Assembly (NCBI RefSeq): GCF_017353515.1
Contig: NZ_JAFMPY010000021.1
Location: forward strand, 1 to 64,000
Direction: 5' to 3'
Length of the DNA stretch: 64,000 nt
DNA from: Jiella sonneratiae
Lineage (GTDB): Bacteria > Pseudomonadota > Alphaproteobacteria > Rhizobiales > Rhizobiaceae
Position numbers and translations under genes: made by a program. The notes below the pieces were generated by a model. It was not told the origin of the DNA. It was given only the letters and a program-made list of their open reading frames with translations, and searched no databases. Numbering within the stretch: the stretch's first letter is position 1; the number at the start of each line of letters is the position of its first letter. Of the stretch, positions 24,814 through 40,175 are shown piece after piece.

Positions 24814-25677
24814 TCAGTGCCCGAGAAGCAGGGTCTGCGCCCGCTCCACCGCACTGCGCCCGTCCGTCGCGACAAGGTCTGCTCCGTAGTCATCTATCGA
24901 TTGTCCCGGCACAGTGAAAGCCCATCCGCCGAGAAAGATGCGGCTGCAATGCGCGCTGGAGGCATGGCGGAGCGCTTCCACCTGGGCGCCGACATGGGGC
25001 AGGAACCGCTCGCTGCCGACGCTGATGCCGATGGCGTCGTAGCGCCGGGTCTCCACCAGTTGGCAGAGGGTATGAAGGCTGACATTCGCCTCGATCGAGA
25101 CGCTCCAGCCCGCGGCGAGAAAGAGCTCGGCGAGGACGAACAGGCCGAAGGTGTGCTGCTCGCCGGGGGCGGGGGCCAGAAGGACGCTCGCCCGGCCGCC
25201 CGAGAGTTCGCAGGCGTCCACCCGGCCGAGCGAGCGGATCATGTGCTGCAGCCGCGCCGACTTGGTCGTCACCTCGACGAAACTCAGGCGGTCGTCCAGC
25301 CACATCGCCCCGAGCTCGCGCACCGCCGGGGACATGATGTCCGTCAGAAGCGTCTCGAGATCCATCCCCGAGGCACGCAGATCGAGAAGATGGCGCCACT
25401 GCGCGTCCGGCCCGTCCGACAGCACCAACCCGAGAAAGCGCTCGGCCTCGGCCCGCCGGCGAACTTCCTGGGCGGCCCTCGAACCCTCCTCGGGCGCCTC
25501 GGCCGTACGGTGGGCGGCATAGAGCGAGGGGATCACCTTGGCCACGATCGCCTCGGAGAGCCGCTTCTTCCACTCTTCGTTGTGATGGGTGTAAATATCG
25601 CTTGACAACCGTCCGCTTTTGGACTCGTGGGGAATGATCCGACGATACGACTCTGCGACGTAGGGGATCGCTGCCAT
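24814..25677 (-). CDS. aerR: AerR/PpaA-type photosynthesis regulator
   Basis: 287 residues. The C-terminal half (about 165-285) resembles a B12-binding SCHIC-type domain, with LLAPAPGEQHTFGLFVLAEL and YDAIGISVGSERFL. Family members (AerR, PpaA) bind cobalamin and antagonise PpsR/CrtJ in response to light. GGGAGGGG precedes the ATG. It is divergent from bchF and next to ppsR, the standard position for this antirepressor. Confidence 0.88.
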   Translation of the reverse strand: MAAIPYVAESYRRIIPHESKSGRLSSDIYTHHNEEWKKRLSEAIVAKVIPSLYAAHRTAEAPEEGSRAAQEVRRRAEAERFLGLVLSDGPDAQWRHLLDLRASGMDLETLLTDIMSPAVRELGAMWLDDRLSFVEVTTKSARLQHMIRSLGRVDACELSGGRASVLLAPAPGEQHTFGLFVLAELFLAAGWSVSIEANVSLHTLCQLVETRRYDAIGISVGSERFLPHVGAQVEALRHASSAHCSRIFLGGWAFTVPGQSIDDYGADLVATDGRSAVERAQTLLLGH

Positions 25678-25721
25678 CGACCGCCCCTCCCATCCCTTCG
25701 CCCGTCTCTTCCTCCGACATA

Positions 25722-25736
25722 AAGCATTGAAAATGC
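25722..25736. promoter_or_regulatory. Small inverted repeat in the aerR-bchF control region
   Basis: AGCATT, GAA, AATGCT: a perfect 6-base inverted repeat, 45 bases before the aerR start. It could be an operator or an aerR leader hairpin; no factor can be named. Confidence 0.3.
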
Positions 25737-25818
25737 TGTGCCAGGAGGGGCTGGGCTATCGTTATTCATCAAGCTTCCTCCAAACCCGGCAGATTTGCAA
25801 TCCGTCGGCGCGGAATAA

Positions 25819-27741
<1,923 letters not shown>

Positions 27742-27752
27742 GGGAGGCGGCG

Positions 27753-29637
27753 ATGCAGCTCACCGTCTGGACCTATGAGGGGCCGCCGCATGTGGGCGCG
27801 ATGCGCGTCGCGACGGCGATGGAAGGGGTGCACTACGTCCTGCACGCGCCGCAGGGCGACACCTATGCCGATCTCCTCTTCACCATGATCGAGCGGCGGG
27901 ACAGGCGGCCGCCGGTGACCTACACGACCTTCGAGGCGCGCGATCTCGGCAAGGACACCGCCGCGCTGTTCCAGACGACGCTGCGGGAGGCCTATGAGCG
28001 GTTTCGCCCCGAGGCGGTGCTGGTCGGCGCCTCCTGCACCGCCGAGCTGATCCAGGACGATCCGGCCGGTCTCGCCAAGGCGGCCGGCCTGCCGGTGCCG
28101 GTGATCCCGCTGGAGCTGCCGTCCTACCAGCGCAAGGAAAACTGGGGCGCCGCCGAGACCTTCTACCAGATCGTGAGGACGCTGGCGGCCGGCCGGGATG
28201 CGGCGGCCGATGGGAACCCATCCTCCTCGGAGGGGGCGACGCGACACCCCCCTCTGCCTGCCGGCATCTCCCCCGCAAGGGGGGAGATCGGCGGCTTCGA
28301 TGCCGCGGCCAACCCCTCACCGCAGGCGCTGACTCAGTCCCCGCGTCTGCAGGGTTGCTCATTGGAGGATGGCGGAACCGCGGGAGCGAGATCGATCTCC
28401 CCCCTTGTGGGGGAGATGCCCGGCAGGGCAGAGGGGGGTGACGCCGGCATCGACTCTTCCGCCGAACCAGAGAAGACAGCGGCCGACGTACACGGCGAAG
28501 CCGCGCATTTCGCGCCGCGCGAAGTACGCCGCCCGACCTGCAACATCCTCGGCCCGACGGCGCTCGGCTTCCGGCATCGCGACGACCTGGTGGAGATCAG
28601 GAAGCTTCTCGGCGCGATCGGCATCGACGTCGCCGTCGTCGCGCCGCTCGGCGCATCGCCCGCCGACATCGCCCGGCTCGGCGAGGCGGACTTCAACGTC
28701 GTCCTCTATCCAGAGATCGCCGGCGTCGCGGCGAAGTGGCTGAAGCGGAGCTTCGGCCAGGAGTTCACGACGGTGGTGCCGATCGGTTTCGGCGCGACGC
28801 AGGACTTCGTCGCCGAGGTGCGGCGGCTCGCGGGACTGCCGGAGGCGGACGAGCGGCAGGGCGAGAAGGGCGAGGGCGCCTCGACCGAAGCCGGCTCCAA
28901 CCTGCCCTGGTTCTCGCGCTCGGTCGATTCGACCTATCTGACCGGCAAGCGCGTCTTCGTCTTCGGCGATGCCACCCACGCGCTCGCCGCCGCGCGCGTC
29001 GCCACCGAGGAATTCGGCTTCACCCTCTGCGGCCTCGGCACCTATGCCAGGGAGTTCGCCCGCGACATCCGGGCAGCCGCCAGGGAATACGGCGTCGAAC
29101 CGCTGATTTCCGACGACTATCTCGACGTCGAACAGGCGATCGTCGCGGCCCAGCCGGAACTCGTCCTCGGGACGCAGATGGAGCGGCACGTCGCCAAGCG
29201 CCTCGGTATCGCCTGCGCCGTCATTTCGGCGCCGGTGCACGTCCAGGACTATCCCGCCCGCCATTCGCCGCAGATGGGCTTCGAGGGGGCGAACGTCCTC
29301 TGGGACACCTGGGTGCACCCGCTGGTCATGGGGCTCGAAGAGCACCTGCTCGGCATGTTCCGGGACGACTTCGAATTCAACGACGGGGCCAAGCCCTCGC
29401 ATCTCGGCGCCGGCGCGCGCGTCGCCGCCGAGCCCGAAACATCCGCCGCGCCGGCATCCGCCGCAGCGCCTTTCCCGGCCGCCGCCGCGGACGGCGAGAC
29501 GATCGCCCTCGGCTGGCTCACCGACGCCGAAGCCGAGCTGAGGAAGATCCCCTTCTTCGTCAGGGGTAAAGCCCGCCGCAACACCGAAAAATTCGCCCTC
29601 GAACGGGGTCTTTCCGAGATCACCGTGGAGACGCTCT

Positions 29638-29666
<29 letters not shown>
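27753..29666 (+). CDS. bchB: Light-independent protochlorophyllide reductase subunit B with a repeat-derived insert
   Basis: 637 residues, about 100 more than usual (about 510-540). Cluster residues are intact: the Asp in [13 protein letters not shown] (the unusual Asp ligand) and the Cys in [13 protein letters not shown]. The C-terminal small domain (from about residue 580: [20 protein letters not shown]) that helps bind substrate is present. The extra length sits between [12 protein letters not shown] (about 149) and [14 protein letters not shown] (260), where two inverted copies of a genomic repeat encode about residues 165-230. The frame stays open, so the protein is probably functional with a long disordered loop. 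It overlaps bchH by 29 bases. Confidence 0.94.
28245..28290 (+). repeat. Palindromic repeat copy A inside bchB
   Basis: 46 bases matching the reverse complement of copy B (28393-28440) except for two single-base deletions and one substitution. Its core CTCCCCC-GCAA-GGGGGGAG is itself a hairpin. Elements of this look (CATCTCCCCC...GGGGGGAGATCG) are common between genes in Rhizobiales; here it is translated as [12 protein letters not shown]. Confidence 0.85.
28393..28440 (-). repeat. Palindromic repeat copy B inside bchB
   Basis: 48 bases, inverted relative to copy A and 102 bases downstream of it. Its hairpin core is CTCCCCCC-TTGT-GGGGGAG. Translated in the bchB frame it gives [16 protein letters not shown]. 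Together with copy A it could fold the bchB mRNA into a long stem. Confidence 0.85.
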
Positions 29667-34304
<4,638 letters not shown>

Positions 34305-34312
34305 GGCGGGCG

Positions 34313-35017
34313 ATGGGCGAGGCTGCCACCTACGAGATCCGGCGCGGCGAGATCGAGACCTATTTCGATCGCACCGCCGCCGAGGCCTGGAAGAAGCTCA
34401 CCTCGGACGCGCCGCTCGGCCGGATCCGTGCGAGCGTCAGAGCCGGCCGCGAGGAGATGCGGGCTTTCCTCCTGTCGCTGCTGCCTGCCGATCTTCGCGG
34501 CGCCCGCGTGCTTGATGCCGGCTGCGGCACCGGGGCGATGGCGATCGCGCTGGCGCAGCGCGGCGCCAGCGTCGTCGCCGTCGACCTGTCGCCGACCCTC
34601 GTTTCCCACGCATCTGATCTTGCCGAAAAGGGCGGCGTCGCCGGCGCCATCCGCTTCGAGGCCGGCGACATGCTGGCCCCGGTCTATGGCCGTTTCGACC
34701 ACGTCGTCCTGATGGATTCCCTCATCCACTACGAGGCGGCGGACGCGGCGGCGGCGCTCGCCCGTCTCGCCGCGCGCGTGTCGGGATCGATCGCCTTCAC
34801 CCTCGCGCCGAAGACGCCGATGCTCGCCGCGATGCACCGTGCCGGCCGGCTGTTCCCGCGCTCCGACCGGGCGCCGGCCATCGTGCCGGTCGAGACCGGG
34901 CGCTTCGCGGGCCGGCTTGCCGCGTCGCGGGATCTCGAGGGATGGCGGGTGCGGAACCAGCGGCGGGTGACGAGCGGCTTCTACAAGTCGCACGGCATGG
35001 AGCTCGTGCGGCCATGA
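34313..35017 (+). CDS. bchM: Magnesium protoporphyrin IX methyltransferase
   Basis: 234 residues. It methylates the ring-C propionate of Mg-protoporphyrin IX, making the substrate of AcsF. SAM motif VLDAGCGTGAMAIAL, with family-specific GEIETYFDRTAAEAWKKLTS at the N-terminus. I chose ATG 34313 after AGGCGGG; GTG 34301, overlapping bchL, is an alternative start. Confidence 0.95.
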   Translation: MGEAATYEIRRGEIETYFDRTAAEAWKKLTSDAPLGRIRASVRAGREEMRAFLLSLLPADLRGARVLDAGCGTGAMAIALAQRGASVVAVDLSPTLVSHASDLAEKGGVAGAIRFEAGDMLAPVYGRFDHVVLMDSLIHYEAADAAAALARLAARVSGSIAFTLAPKTPMLAAMHRAGRLFPRSDRAPAIVPVETGRFAGRLAASRDLEGWRVRNQRRVTSGFYKSHGMELVRP

Positions 35018-36495
35018 GGCTCATTGGACGCAGGCCGGCAAAGCCGAGAACCAAGCCGATGTCCGAGGCCGAGGCACTCGCCCGGGCGAGGGCGCGCCAG
35101 TTCATCACCATGGTGATGCCCTTCGCCGACGCCGCGTCGACCGACCTGCCGCTCGGCCGGCTGATGCGGCTGTCGCTGTTCCAGATCTCCGTCGGCATCA
35201 CGATGGTCCTCCTCGGCGGCACCTTGAACCGGGTAATGGCGATCGAACTCGGCATCCCAGTGTCGATCATCGCCGTCGCCATGGCGCTGCCGCTGGTGGC
35301 GGCGCCGGCGCGGGCGCTGATCGGCCACCGCTCCGACACCCATCGTTCCTATCTCGGCTGGCGCCGCGGCCCCTATATCTGGTTCGGGGCGCTGATCCAG
35401 TTCGGCGGCCTGGCGCTGATGCCGATCTCGCTGCTGATCATCGCCGAGGCGCGGCCGGGCACGGTGATCTACGGCGAGGCCGGCATGACGCTGGCCTTCC
35501 TGATGACCGGCTTCGGCCTGCACACGGTCCAGACCGCCGGCCTCGCGCTGGCGACGGATCTCGCGCCCGAGGACAAGCGGCCCCGCGTCGTCGCGATGCT
35601 CTATACGATGCTCCTCGTCGGCATGGTCGCCGCGGCGATCGTCATCGGCAGGCTGCTGTCAGACTTCTCGCCACTGCGGCTGATCGAGGTGCTGAAGGGC
35701 TCGGCGATGCTGACCCTGGCGCTGACCGTCGTCGCCATGTGGAAGCAGGAGCCGCGGCGCCGCGACCTCGTTCCCACCGGCGAGACGAAGGAGTCGTTCC
35801 GGGCGGCGCTGCGCTCGCTGCGCGGCCAGAAGGGGCTCGATCGCCTGCTCGTCGCGCTGGCGATCGGGACGGCGGCCTTCGGCATGCAGGACGTGCTGCT
35901 CGAGCCCTATGGCGGAGCCGTGCTGCACATGGCCGTCGGCGCGACGACGCTGCTCACCGCGCTTTTCGCGACGGGCAGCCTCGTCGGCTATTTCGTCTCG
36001 GCCCGGCTGATGGGGGCGGGCGGCAACCCCTACGTCGTCGCCGGCATCGGCCTGATGCTCGGCCTGCCGGGCTTTGCGGCGGTGATCATGGCGGCGCCCT
36101 TCGCCTCCGTCGCGGTCTTTTCGTTCGGCACGGCGCTGATCGGCCTCGGCAGCGGGCTGTTCGCCGTCTCGATGCTGATCGCGGCGATGGGCATGGTGCA
36201 GTCCGGACGGGGCGGGCTCGCGCTCGGCGCCTGGAGTGCGGTGCAGGCGGTCGCGCTCGGCCTCGCGGTCGCCTTCGGCGGCTTCGCCCGCGACGCCGTC
36301 GCGGGCCTTGCCGCGGCCGGATGGCTCGGCCGCGCCTTCGAGAGCCCGGCCAGTGGCTATTCCGTCGTCTACTGCGTCGAAATCTTGCTCGTCTTCGCCG
36401 CACTCGCGTGCCTCGGCCCGCTCGTCAAGCCGCAGCGCGTCGAGCCGAGGGCGGCGCCGGCCGGGCGTTTCGGCCTCGCCGATCTGCCGAACTGA
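35014..36495 (+). CDS. lhaA: Light-harvesting 1 assembly protein LhaA (PucC family)
   Basis: 493 residues with about twelve membrane helices. LhaA is needed for LH1 assembly and delivers bacteriochlorophyll in Rhodobacter. Family landmarks are LLGGTLNRVMAIELGIPVSI, APARALIGHRSDTHRSYLGW, GLHTVQTAGLALATDLAPED and GAWSAVQAVALGLAVAFGG. The position between bchM and puhA is conserved in purple bacteria. It overlaps the bchM stop. Confidence 0.95.
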   Translation: MRLIGRRPAKPRTKPMSEAEALARARARQFITMVMPFADAASTDLPLGRLMRLSLFQISVGITMVLLGGTLNRVMAIELGIPVSIIAVAMALPLVAAPARALIGHRSDTHRSYLGWRRGPYIWFGALIQFGGLALMPISLLIIAEARPGTVIYGEAGMTLAFLMTGFGLHTVQTAGLALATDLAPEDKRPRVVAMLYTMLLVGMVAAAIVIGRLLSDFSPLRLIEVLKGSAMLTLALTVVAMWKQEPRRRDLVPTGETKESFRAALRSLRGQKGLDRLLVALAIGTAAFGMQDVLLEPYGGAVLHMAVGATTLLTALFATGSLVGYFVSARLMGAGGNPYVVAGIGLMLGLPGFAAVIMAAPFASVAVFSFGTALIGLGSGLFAVSMLIAAMGMVQSGRGGLALGAWSAVQAVALGLAVAFGGFARDAVAGLAAAGWLGRAFESPASGYSVVYCVEILLVFAALACLGPLVKPQRVEPRAAPAGRFGLADLPN

Positions 36496-36519
36496 CCAAA
36501 CGCAAAGGGAGCAGGTGTC

Positions 36520-37305
36520 GTGCCAGCATATTCACTCACGGAGCAGTTCGATATTCCGCTGCTGCTCGTCCTCCTCTTCTTTCTGTTCTTCCTCGGCCTC
36601 GTCTATTATCTGCGGGGCGAGGACAAGCGCGAGGGCTACCCGCTCGAGAGCGACCGGACGCTCGGGACCGCCGGGCGCGTGAACGTCGTCGGCTTCCCGC
36701 CGATGCCGGCGCCGAAGGTGTTTCGGCTGATGCACGGCGGCACGGTGACGGTGCCGCGTCCGCGTGGCGAGCGCGAGCTCAACGCCTTCTCGGCCTACGA
36801 ATTTCCCGGCTCGCCGATCATGCCGGCGGCCGATCCGCTGGTCGACGGCATCGGCCCGGCCTCCTACGCGATGCGTTTCGATACGCCGGATCTCACGGCC
36901 GACGGCTCGCTGAAGCTGGTGCCGATGCGCAACCACCCGCATTACCGGCTGGAGGCGACCGGCCTCGACCCGATCGGCATGCCGGTGTTCACGAAGGACG
37001 GGTTCGAGGTTGGCCGGGTTGCCGACCTGTGGATCAACGCCCACGAATATTTCCCCCGCTATCTCGAGATCGAAGCGAACGTCGAGGCGGGCGGGCGCCG
37101 CGTCATTGCGCCGATCGCCTTCGCCAGCATTTCCGAGAAGCGCGGCATCGTCCGCTTCTCGTCGCTGACGAGGGCGCAGTTCTCGCGCGTGCCGGCTCTC
37201 GCCAGCATGGACCAGATCACCATGCGCGAGGAAGACCGGATCAACGGCTACTTCGCCGGCGGCGGATTCTTCGGCGGCTCGACGATTGAGGACGCCCTGT
37301 CATGA
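36520..37305 (+). CDS. puhA: Photosynthetic reaction centre subunit H
   Basis: 261 residues, GTG start after GGGAGCAGG. One N-terminal membrane helix (about 12-30) is followed by YYLRGEDKREGYPLES and a cytoplasmic PRC-barrel domain (NHPHYRLEATGLDPIGMPVF, DLWINAHEYFPRYLEI). Subunit H caps the reaction centre on the cytoplasmic side and channels protons to QB. The L and M genes (puf) are not in this window. Confidence 0.96.
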   Translation: MPAYSLTEQFDIPLLLVLLFFLFFLGLVYYLRGEDKREGYPLESDRTLGTAGRVNVVGFPPMPAPKVFRLMHGGTVTVPRPRGERELNAFSAYEFPGSPIMPAADPLVDGIGPASYAMRFDTPDLTADGSLKLVPMRNHPHYRLEATGLDPIGMPVFTKDGFEVGRVADLWINAHEYFPRYLEIEANVEAGGRRVIAPIAFASISEKRGIVRFSSLTRAQFSRVPALASMDQITMREEDRINGYFAGGGFFGGSTIEDALS

Positions 37306-37970
37306 GCGCGGTGATGGAAGAATTCGACGACATCAAGCCGGTGGTCGATGCGGGCGAACTGCCGGCGGGCGAGACCATCCTGTGGCAGGGACGGCCGGAC
37401 TGGTGGCGGCTGGCGGTCGGCGCCTTCCGGCTGAAGCTGGTGGGCGCCTGGTTCCTGGCCTTCGCCCTGTGGAAGGTCGGCGCCACCCATCACGACACCG
37501 GCTCCTGGGCGACGGGCCTCGCCGACGCGGCGACGCTTCTTCCGGCGCTCGGGGTCGGGGTCGGGCTGATCATGCTGCTTTCCTTCCTGACGGCCCGGGC
37601 GACGAGCTTCACTTTGACCAGCCGCCGCATCGTCATGCGCTACGGCGTGGCGCTGCCGGCCCAGCTCAACATTCCGCTGGCCGAGATCGACCACGCCGCC
37701 GTCAAGATCCATGCCGACGGCACCGGCGACCTGCCGCTGAAGCTGCCGAAGAAGGGGCGGCCCTCCTACTTCCAACTCTGGCCCTATGCGCGGCCGTGGA
37801 AGCTCGGCGCCGCCGAGCCGATGCTGCGCGCCGTGCCCCGGGCAGCGGAGGTGGCGCGGCTCGTCGGCGACGCGCTGGTCGCCTCGCAGGGCGGCAAGCG
37901 CGCTGCGCTTCCGGCGACGACCACTCCGGCGAAGGCCGGCTTCGGCGCCGCGACGCCGGCCGCCGTCTAG
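37302..37970 (+). CDS. puhB: Photosynthetic complex assembly protein PuhB
   Basis: 222 residues. Two membrane helices (about 45-62 and 78-96) precede a bacterial PH-like domain (TSRRIVMRYGVALPAQLNIP). In Rhodobacter PuhB assists reaction-centre assembly. It overlaps the puhA stop by four bases. The last 35 residues are Ala/Thr/Pro-rich. Confidence 0.92.
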   Translation: MSAVMEEFDDIKPVVDAGELPAGETILWQGRPDWWRLAVGAFRLKLVGAWFLAFALWKVGATHHDTGSWATGLADAATLLPALGVGVGLIMLLSFLTARATSFTLTSRRIVMRYGVALPAQLNIPLAEIDHAAVKIHADGTGDLPLKLPKKGRPSYFQLWPYARPWKLGAAEPMLRAVPRAAEVARLVGDALVASQGGKRAALPATTTPAKAGFGAATPAAV

Positions 37971-37985
37971 GAAAGGAGTTCTGCG

Positions 37986-38498
37986 ATGCGAGGCCTTGCC
38001 GCAGCCATCAGGAACGGGTCGATCAAGCTCAGCCCGGACCAGGATCGTCCGATCCCGAGGCCGATCCTGATCGGCGCCGGCGCCCTGGCGCTGACGGCGC
38101 TGGTCGCGATCGCCGGCGGCAGGACGACCGGGGTGGGCGTCGCCGACACGCCGCAGGTCGAGACCGTCGTGCATCGCGACCTGCGGCTCGACGAGCGCGC
38201 CGACGGCTCCGTCGCGGTGGTCGACGGCGAGAGCCGTGCGCCGCTGATCGAGGTCGGGCCGGGCGAGGGCGCCTTCGCGGTCGAGGCGCTGCGCAACCTT
38301 TCGCGGGATCGCGTCCGCAAGGGCGTGTCGGCCGACGGGGCCTTCGTCCTCGCCCTGAAATCCGACGGACGGCTGGTGGTCGAGGATCCCGAGACGTCCC
38401 AGCAGGTGGAATTGCGGGCATTCGGCGAAAAGCAGGCGATGGCCTTCGCACGGCTTCTGCCGGCGCCGGACGCCGCGACAAGGGGAGGCGTGAGATGA
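37986..38498 (+). CDS. puhC: Photosynthetic complex assembly protein PuhC
   Basis: 170 residues. One membrane helix (about 25-45), then a periplasmic domain with [16 protein letters not shown] and [20 protein letters not shown], typical of PuhC. It is needed for full amounts of the RC-LH1 core in Rhodobacter. Overlaps the next gene (ATGA). Confidence 0.92.
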   Translation: MRGLAAAIRNGSIKLSPDQDRPIPRPILIGAGALALTALVAIAGGRTTGVGVADTPQVETVVHRDLRLDERADGSVAVVDGESRAPLIEVGPGEGAFAVEALRNLSRDRVRKGVSADGAFVLALKSDGRLVVEDPETSQQVELRAFGEKQAMAFARLLPAPDAATRGGVR

Positions 38499-38797
38499 TC
38501 GAGAGAATGCTCGGCAAGCGATCCGAGGAAGTCGGCTGCACCGTCGAGGTGTCGAACACCTTCGACAGCCTGCACGCCCATGTCCGCTTCGACGGCGGCG
38601 TCACCGTCGAGCCCGGCGACGAGGTGCTCGTCCACGGGGCGCCGGTGGAAGTGCCCTATGGCGAGACCGCCTATCTGAGGCGCCGGGCGACGATTCGCCG
38701 GGCCGGCTGGCTGGAGCGCGCCTGGACGCGGGCGACCGGCGATTTCGAATTCATGGAGCTTTGCGAATTCTCCTTCTCGGAAAGGGCAACGCTATGA
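38495..38797 (+). CDS. Small protein between puhC and acsF, function unknown
   Basis: 100 residues, soluble, no membrane segment. A central beta-rich part ([40 protein letters not shown]) may be an OB- or SH3-like barrel; the C-terminus has [20 protein letters not shown]. Similar-sized genes sit at this place in other purple-bacterial clusters, as far as I recall. Four-base overlaps with puhC and acsF on both sides argue for coupled synthesis and a role in assembly or in the cyclase step. Function not known to me. Confidence 0.82.
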   Translation: MIERMLGKRSEEVGCTVEVSNTFDSLHAHVRFDGGVTVEPGDEVLVHGAPVEVPYGETAYLRRRATIRRAGWLERAWTRATGDFEFMELCEFSFSERATL

Positions 38798-39882
38798 ACG
38801 CGCATGCGAGAATTTCCCACGGGGCCCCGGTCCGGGAGGCGCCGAACGAGACCACCAAGATCGCCCAGCAGGACACGCTGCTCACCCCCCGCTTCTACAC
38901 CACGGATTTCGACAAGCTCGACAAAGTCGACGTCTCGGGGGTTCGCCGGGAGTGGGACGCGCTGATCGCCGAGATGAAGTCGGACCCGAACAAGGGGCAC
39001 TTCCGGCGCGACGAAAACTGGGACCACGTCTCGCTCGACGACCTGCCCGAGGGGCTGCGCAAGGAGTTCGTCGACTTCCTCGTCTCCTCGCTGACCGCGG
39101 AATTCTCCGGCTGCGTGCTCTACAAGGAGATGAAGCGGCGCGGCTCGAATCCCGACATCTGCGAGCTGTTCTCCTACATGAGCCGCGACGAGGCGCGCCA
39201 TGCCGGCTTCATCAACGACGCGCTGAAGGAGTTCGGCATCGGCGTCAATCTCGGCTTCCTGACCAAGGAGAAGAAGTACACCTTCTTCCAGCCGAAGTTC
39301 ATCTACTACGCGACCTATCTCTCCGAAAAGATCGGCTACGCCCGCTACATCACCATCTTCCGGCATCTCGAACAGCATCCGGAGCGGCGCTTCCACCCGA
39401 TCTTCAAGTGGTTCGAGAAGTGGTGCAACGACGAGTTCCGGCACGGCGAGGCCTTCTCGCTGCTGATGCGGGCCGAGCGCAAGACCCTGGAAGGGCGGAA
39501 CAAGCTGTGGATCCGCTTCTTCCTGCTCGCGGTCTTCGCGACGATGTACGTCCGCGACCATGCCCGTCCCGCCTTCCACGAGGCGCTCGGCCTCGAGCCG
39601 AGCGACTACGGCTTCAAGGTGTTCAGGATCACCAGCGAGATCTCGCGCCAGGTCTTTCCGGTGATGCTCGACATCGACGATCCGCGCTTCCGGGCGGGGC
39701 TCGACCGGCTGGTCGAGATCAGCCGCGGCATCGACGCCGCGTCCCGGCAGGGCGGGATCGCCGGAAAGCTGAAGGTGTGGCGCGGCAAGGCCGCCGCGGC
39801 CCTGACCTTCGCCCGGCTCTACACGCTGCCGGTGATCCGGAACGAAATCCCCGCCGACAGCCGGCTGCAGCCGGTGTGGTGA
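38794..39882 (+). CDS. acsF: Mg-protoporphyrin IX monomethyl ester (oxidative) cyclase
   Basis: 362 residues. It is the oxygen-dependent di-iron enzyme that forms ring E of (bacterio)chlorophyll. Di-iron ligands are visible in [33 protein letters not shown] and [16 protein letters not shown] chose the ATG overlapping the upstream stop; the longer frame reads through that gene. Its presence shows the organism can make bacteriochlorophyll under oxygen; no bchE is in the window. A repeat-bearing gap follows before puhE. Confidence 0.96.
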   Translation: MNAHARISHGAPVREAPNETTKIAQQDTLLTPRFYTTDFDKLDKVDVSGVRREWDALIAEMKSDPNKGHFRRDENWDHVSLDDLPEGLRKEFVDFLVSSLTAEFSGCVLYKEMKRRGSNPDICELFSYMSRDEARHAGFINDALKEFGIGVNLGFLTKEKKYTFFQPKFIYYATYLSEKIGYARYITIFRHLEQHPERRFHPIFKWFEKWCNDEFRHGEAFSLLMRAERKTLEGRNKLWIRFFLLAVFATMYVRDHARPAFHEALGLEPSDYGFKVFRITSEISRQVFPVMLDIDDPRFRAGLDRLVEISRGIDAASRQGGIAGKLKVWRGKAAAALTFARLYTLPVIRNEIPADSRLQPVW

Positions 39883-39955
39883 GGCTGAAGAAGTCGGCGG
39901 CCCGTCGGTCGCCGCCGCGCGGCCATCTCACAGGACGGGCGGAACCATCGAAACT

Positions 39956-39987
39956 CGTCATCCCGGGCTTGACCCGGGATCCATTCC
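39956..39987 (+). repeat. Left arm of a 32-base perfect inverted repeat
   Basis: Starts CGTCATCCCGGGCTTGACCC and ends GGATCCATTCC. It is the exact reverse complement of 40062-40093. Sequences of this type are scattered between genes in many alphaproteobacterial genomes. The arm also contains its own palindrome, CCCGGGCTTGACCCGGG. Confidence 0.9.
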
Positions 39988-40061
39988 AAATCGGCGAAGC
40001 CGACGAAACGGCGCAGTGAGAAGATGCAACTTCGACATCGAACGAGCCCTGGCGGCGCAGA

Positions 40062-40093
40062 GGAATGGATCCCGGGTCAAGCCCGGGATGACG
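40062..40093 (-). repeat. Right arm of the 32-base perfect inverted repeat
   Basis: Exact reverse complement of 39956-39987, 74 bases apart. The transcript between acsF and puhE can form a 32-base-pair stem. It may cause termination, RNA processing or 3'-end protection of the acsF message. The rest of the 293-base gap holds nothing else I recognise. Confidence 0.9.
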
Positions 40094-40175
40094 ACCGTTT
40101 CGATGCCGGCGGCAAACACGGCAGATCGCACCCGGCTTCGATCGCGCCAGCGATGCCCACCAAAGGAGAACGGTC

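Noticed and set aside
23167-25605. Plus-strand open frame of 812 codons opposite ppsR and aerR
   Set aside because: Antisense shadow of two well-supported genes; no family features and no ribosome binding site.
28205-28530. Intein, frameshift or pseudogene in bchB
   Set aside because: The frame is open throughout, cluster ligands on both sides are intact, and the extra residues match translated palindromic repeats rather than intein motifs.
39956-40093. CRISPR array or insertion sequence between acsF and puhE
   Set aside because: There are only two inverted arms, no direct repeats with spacers and no transposase frame between them.
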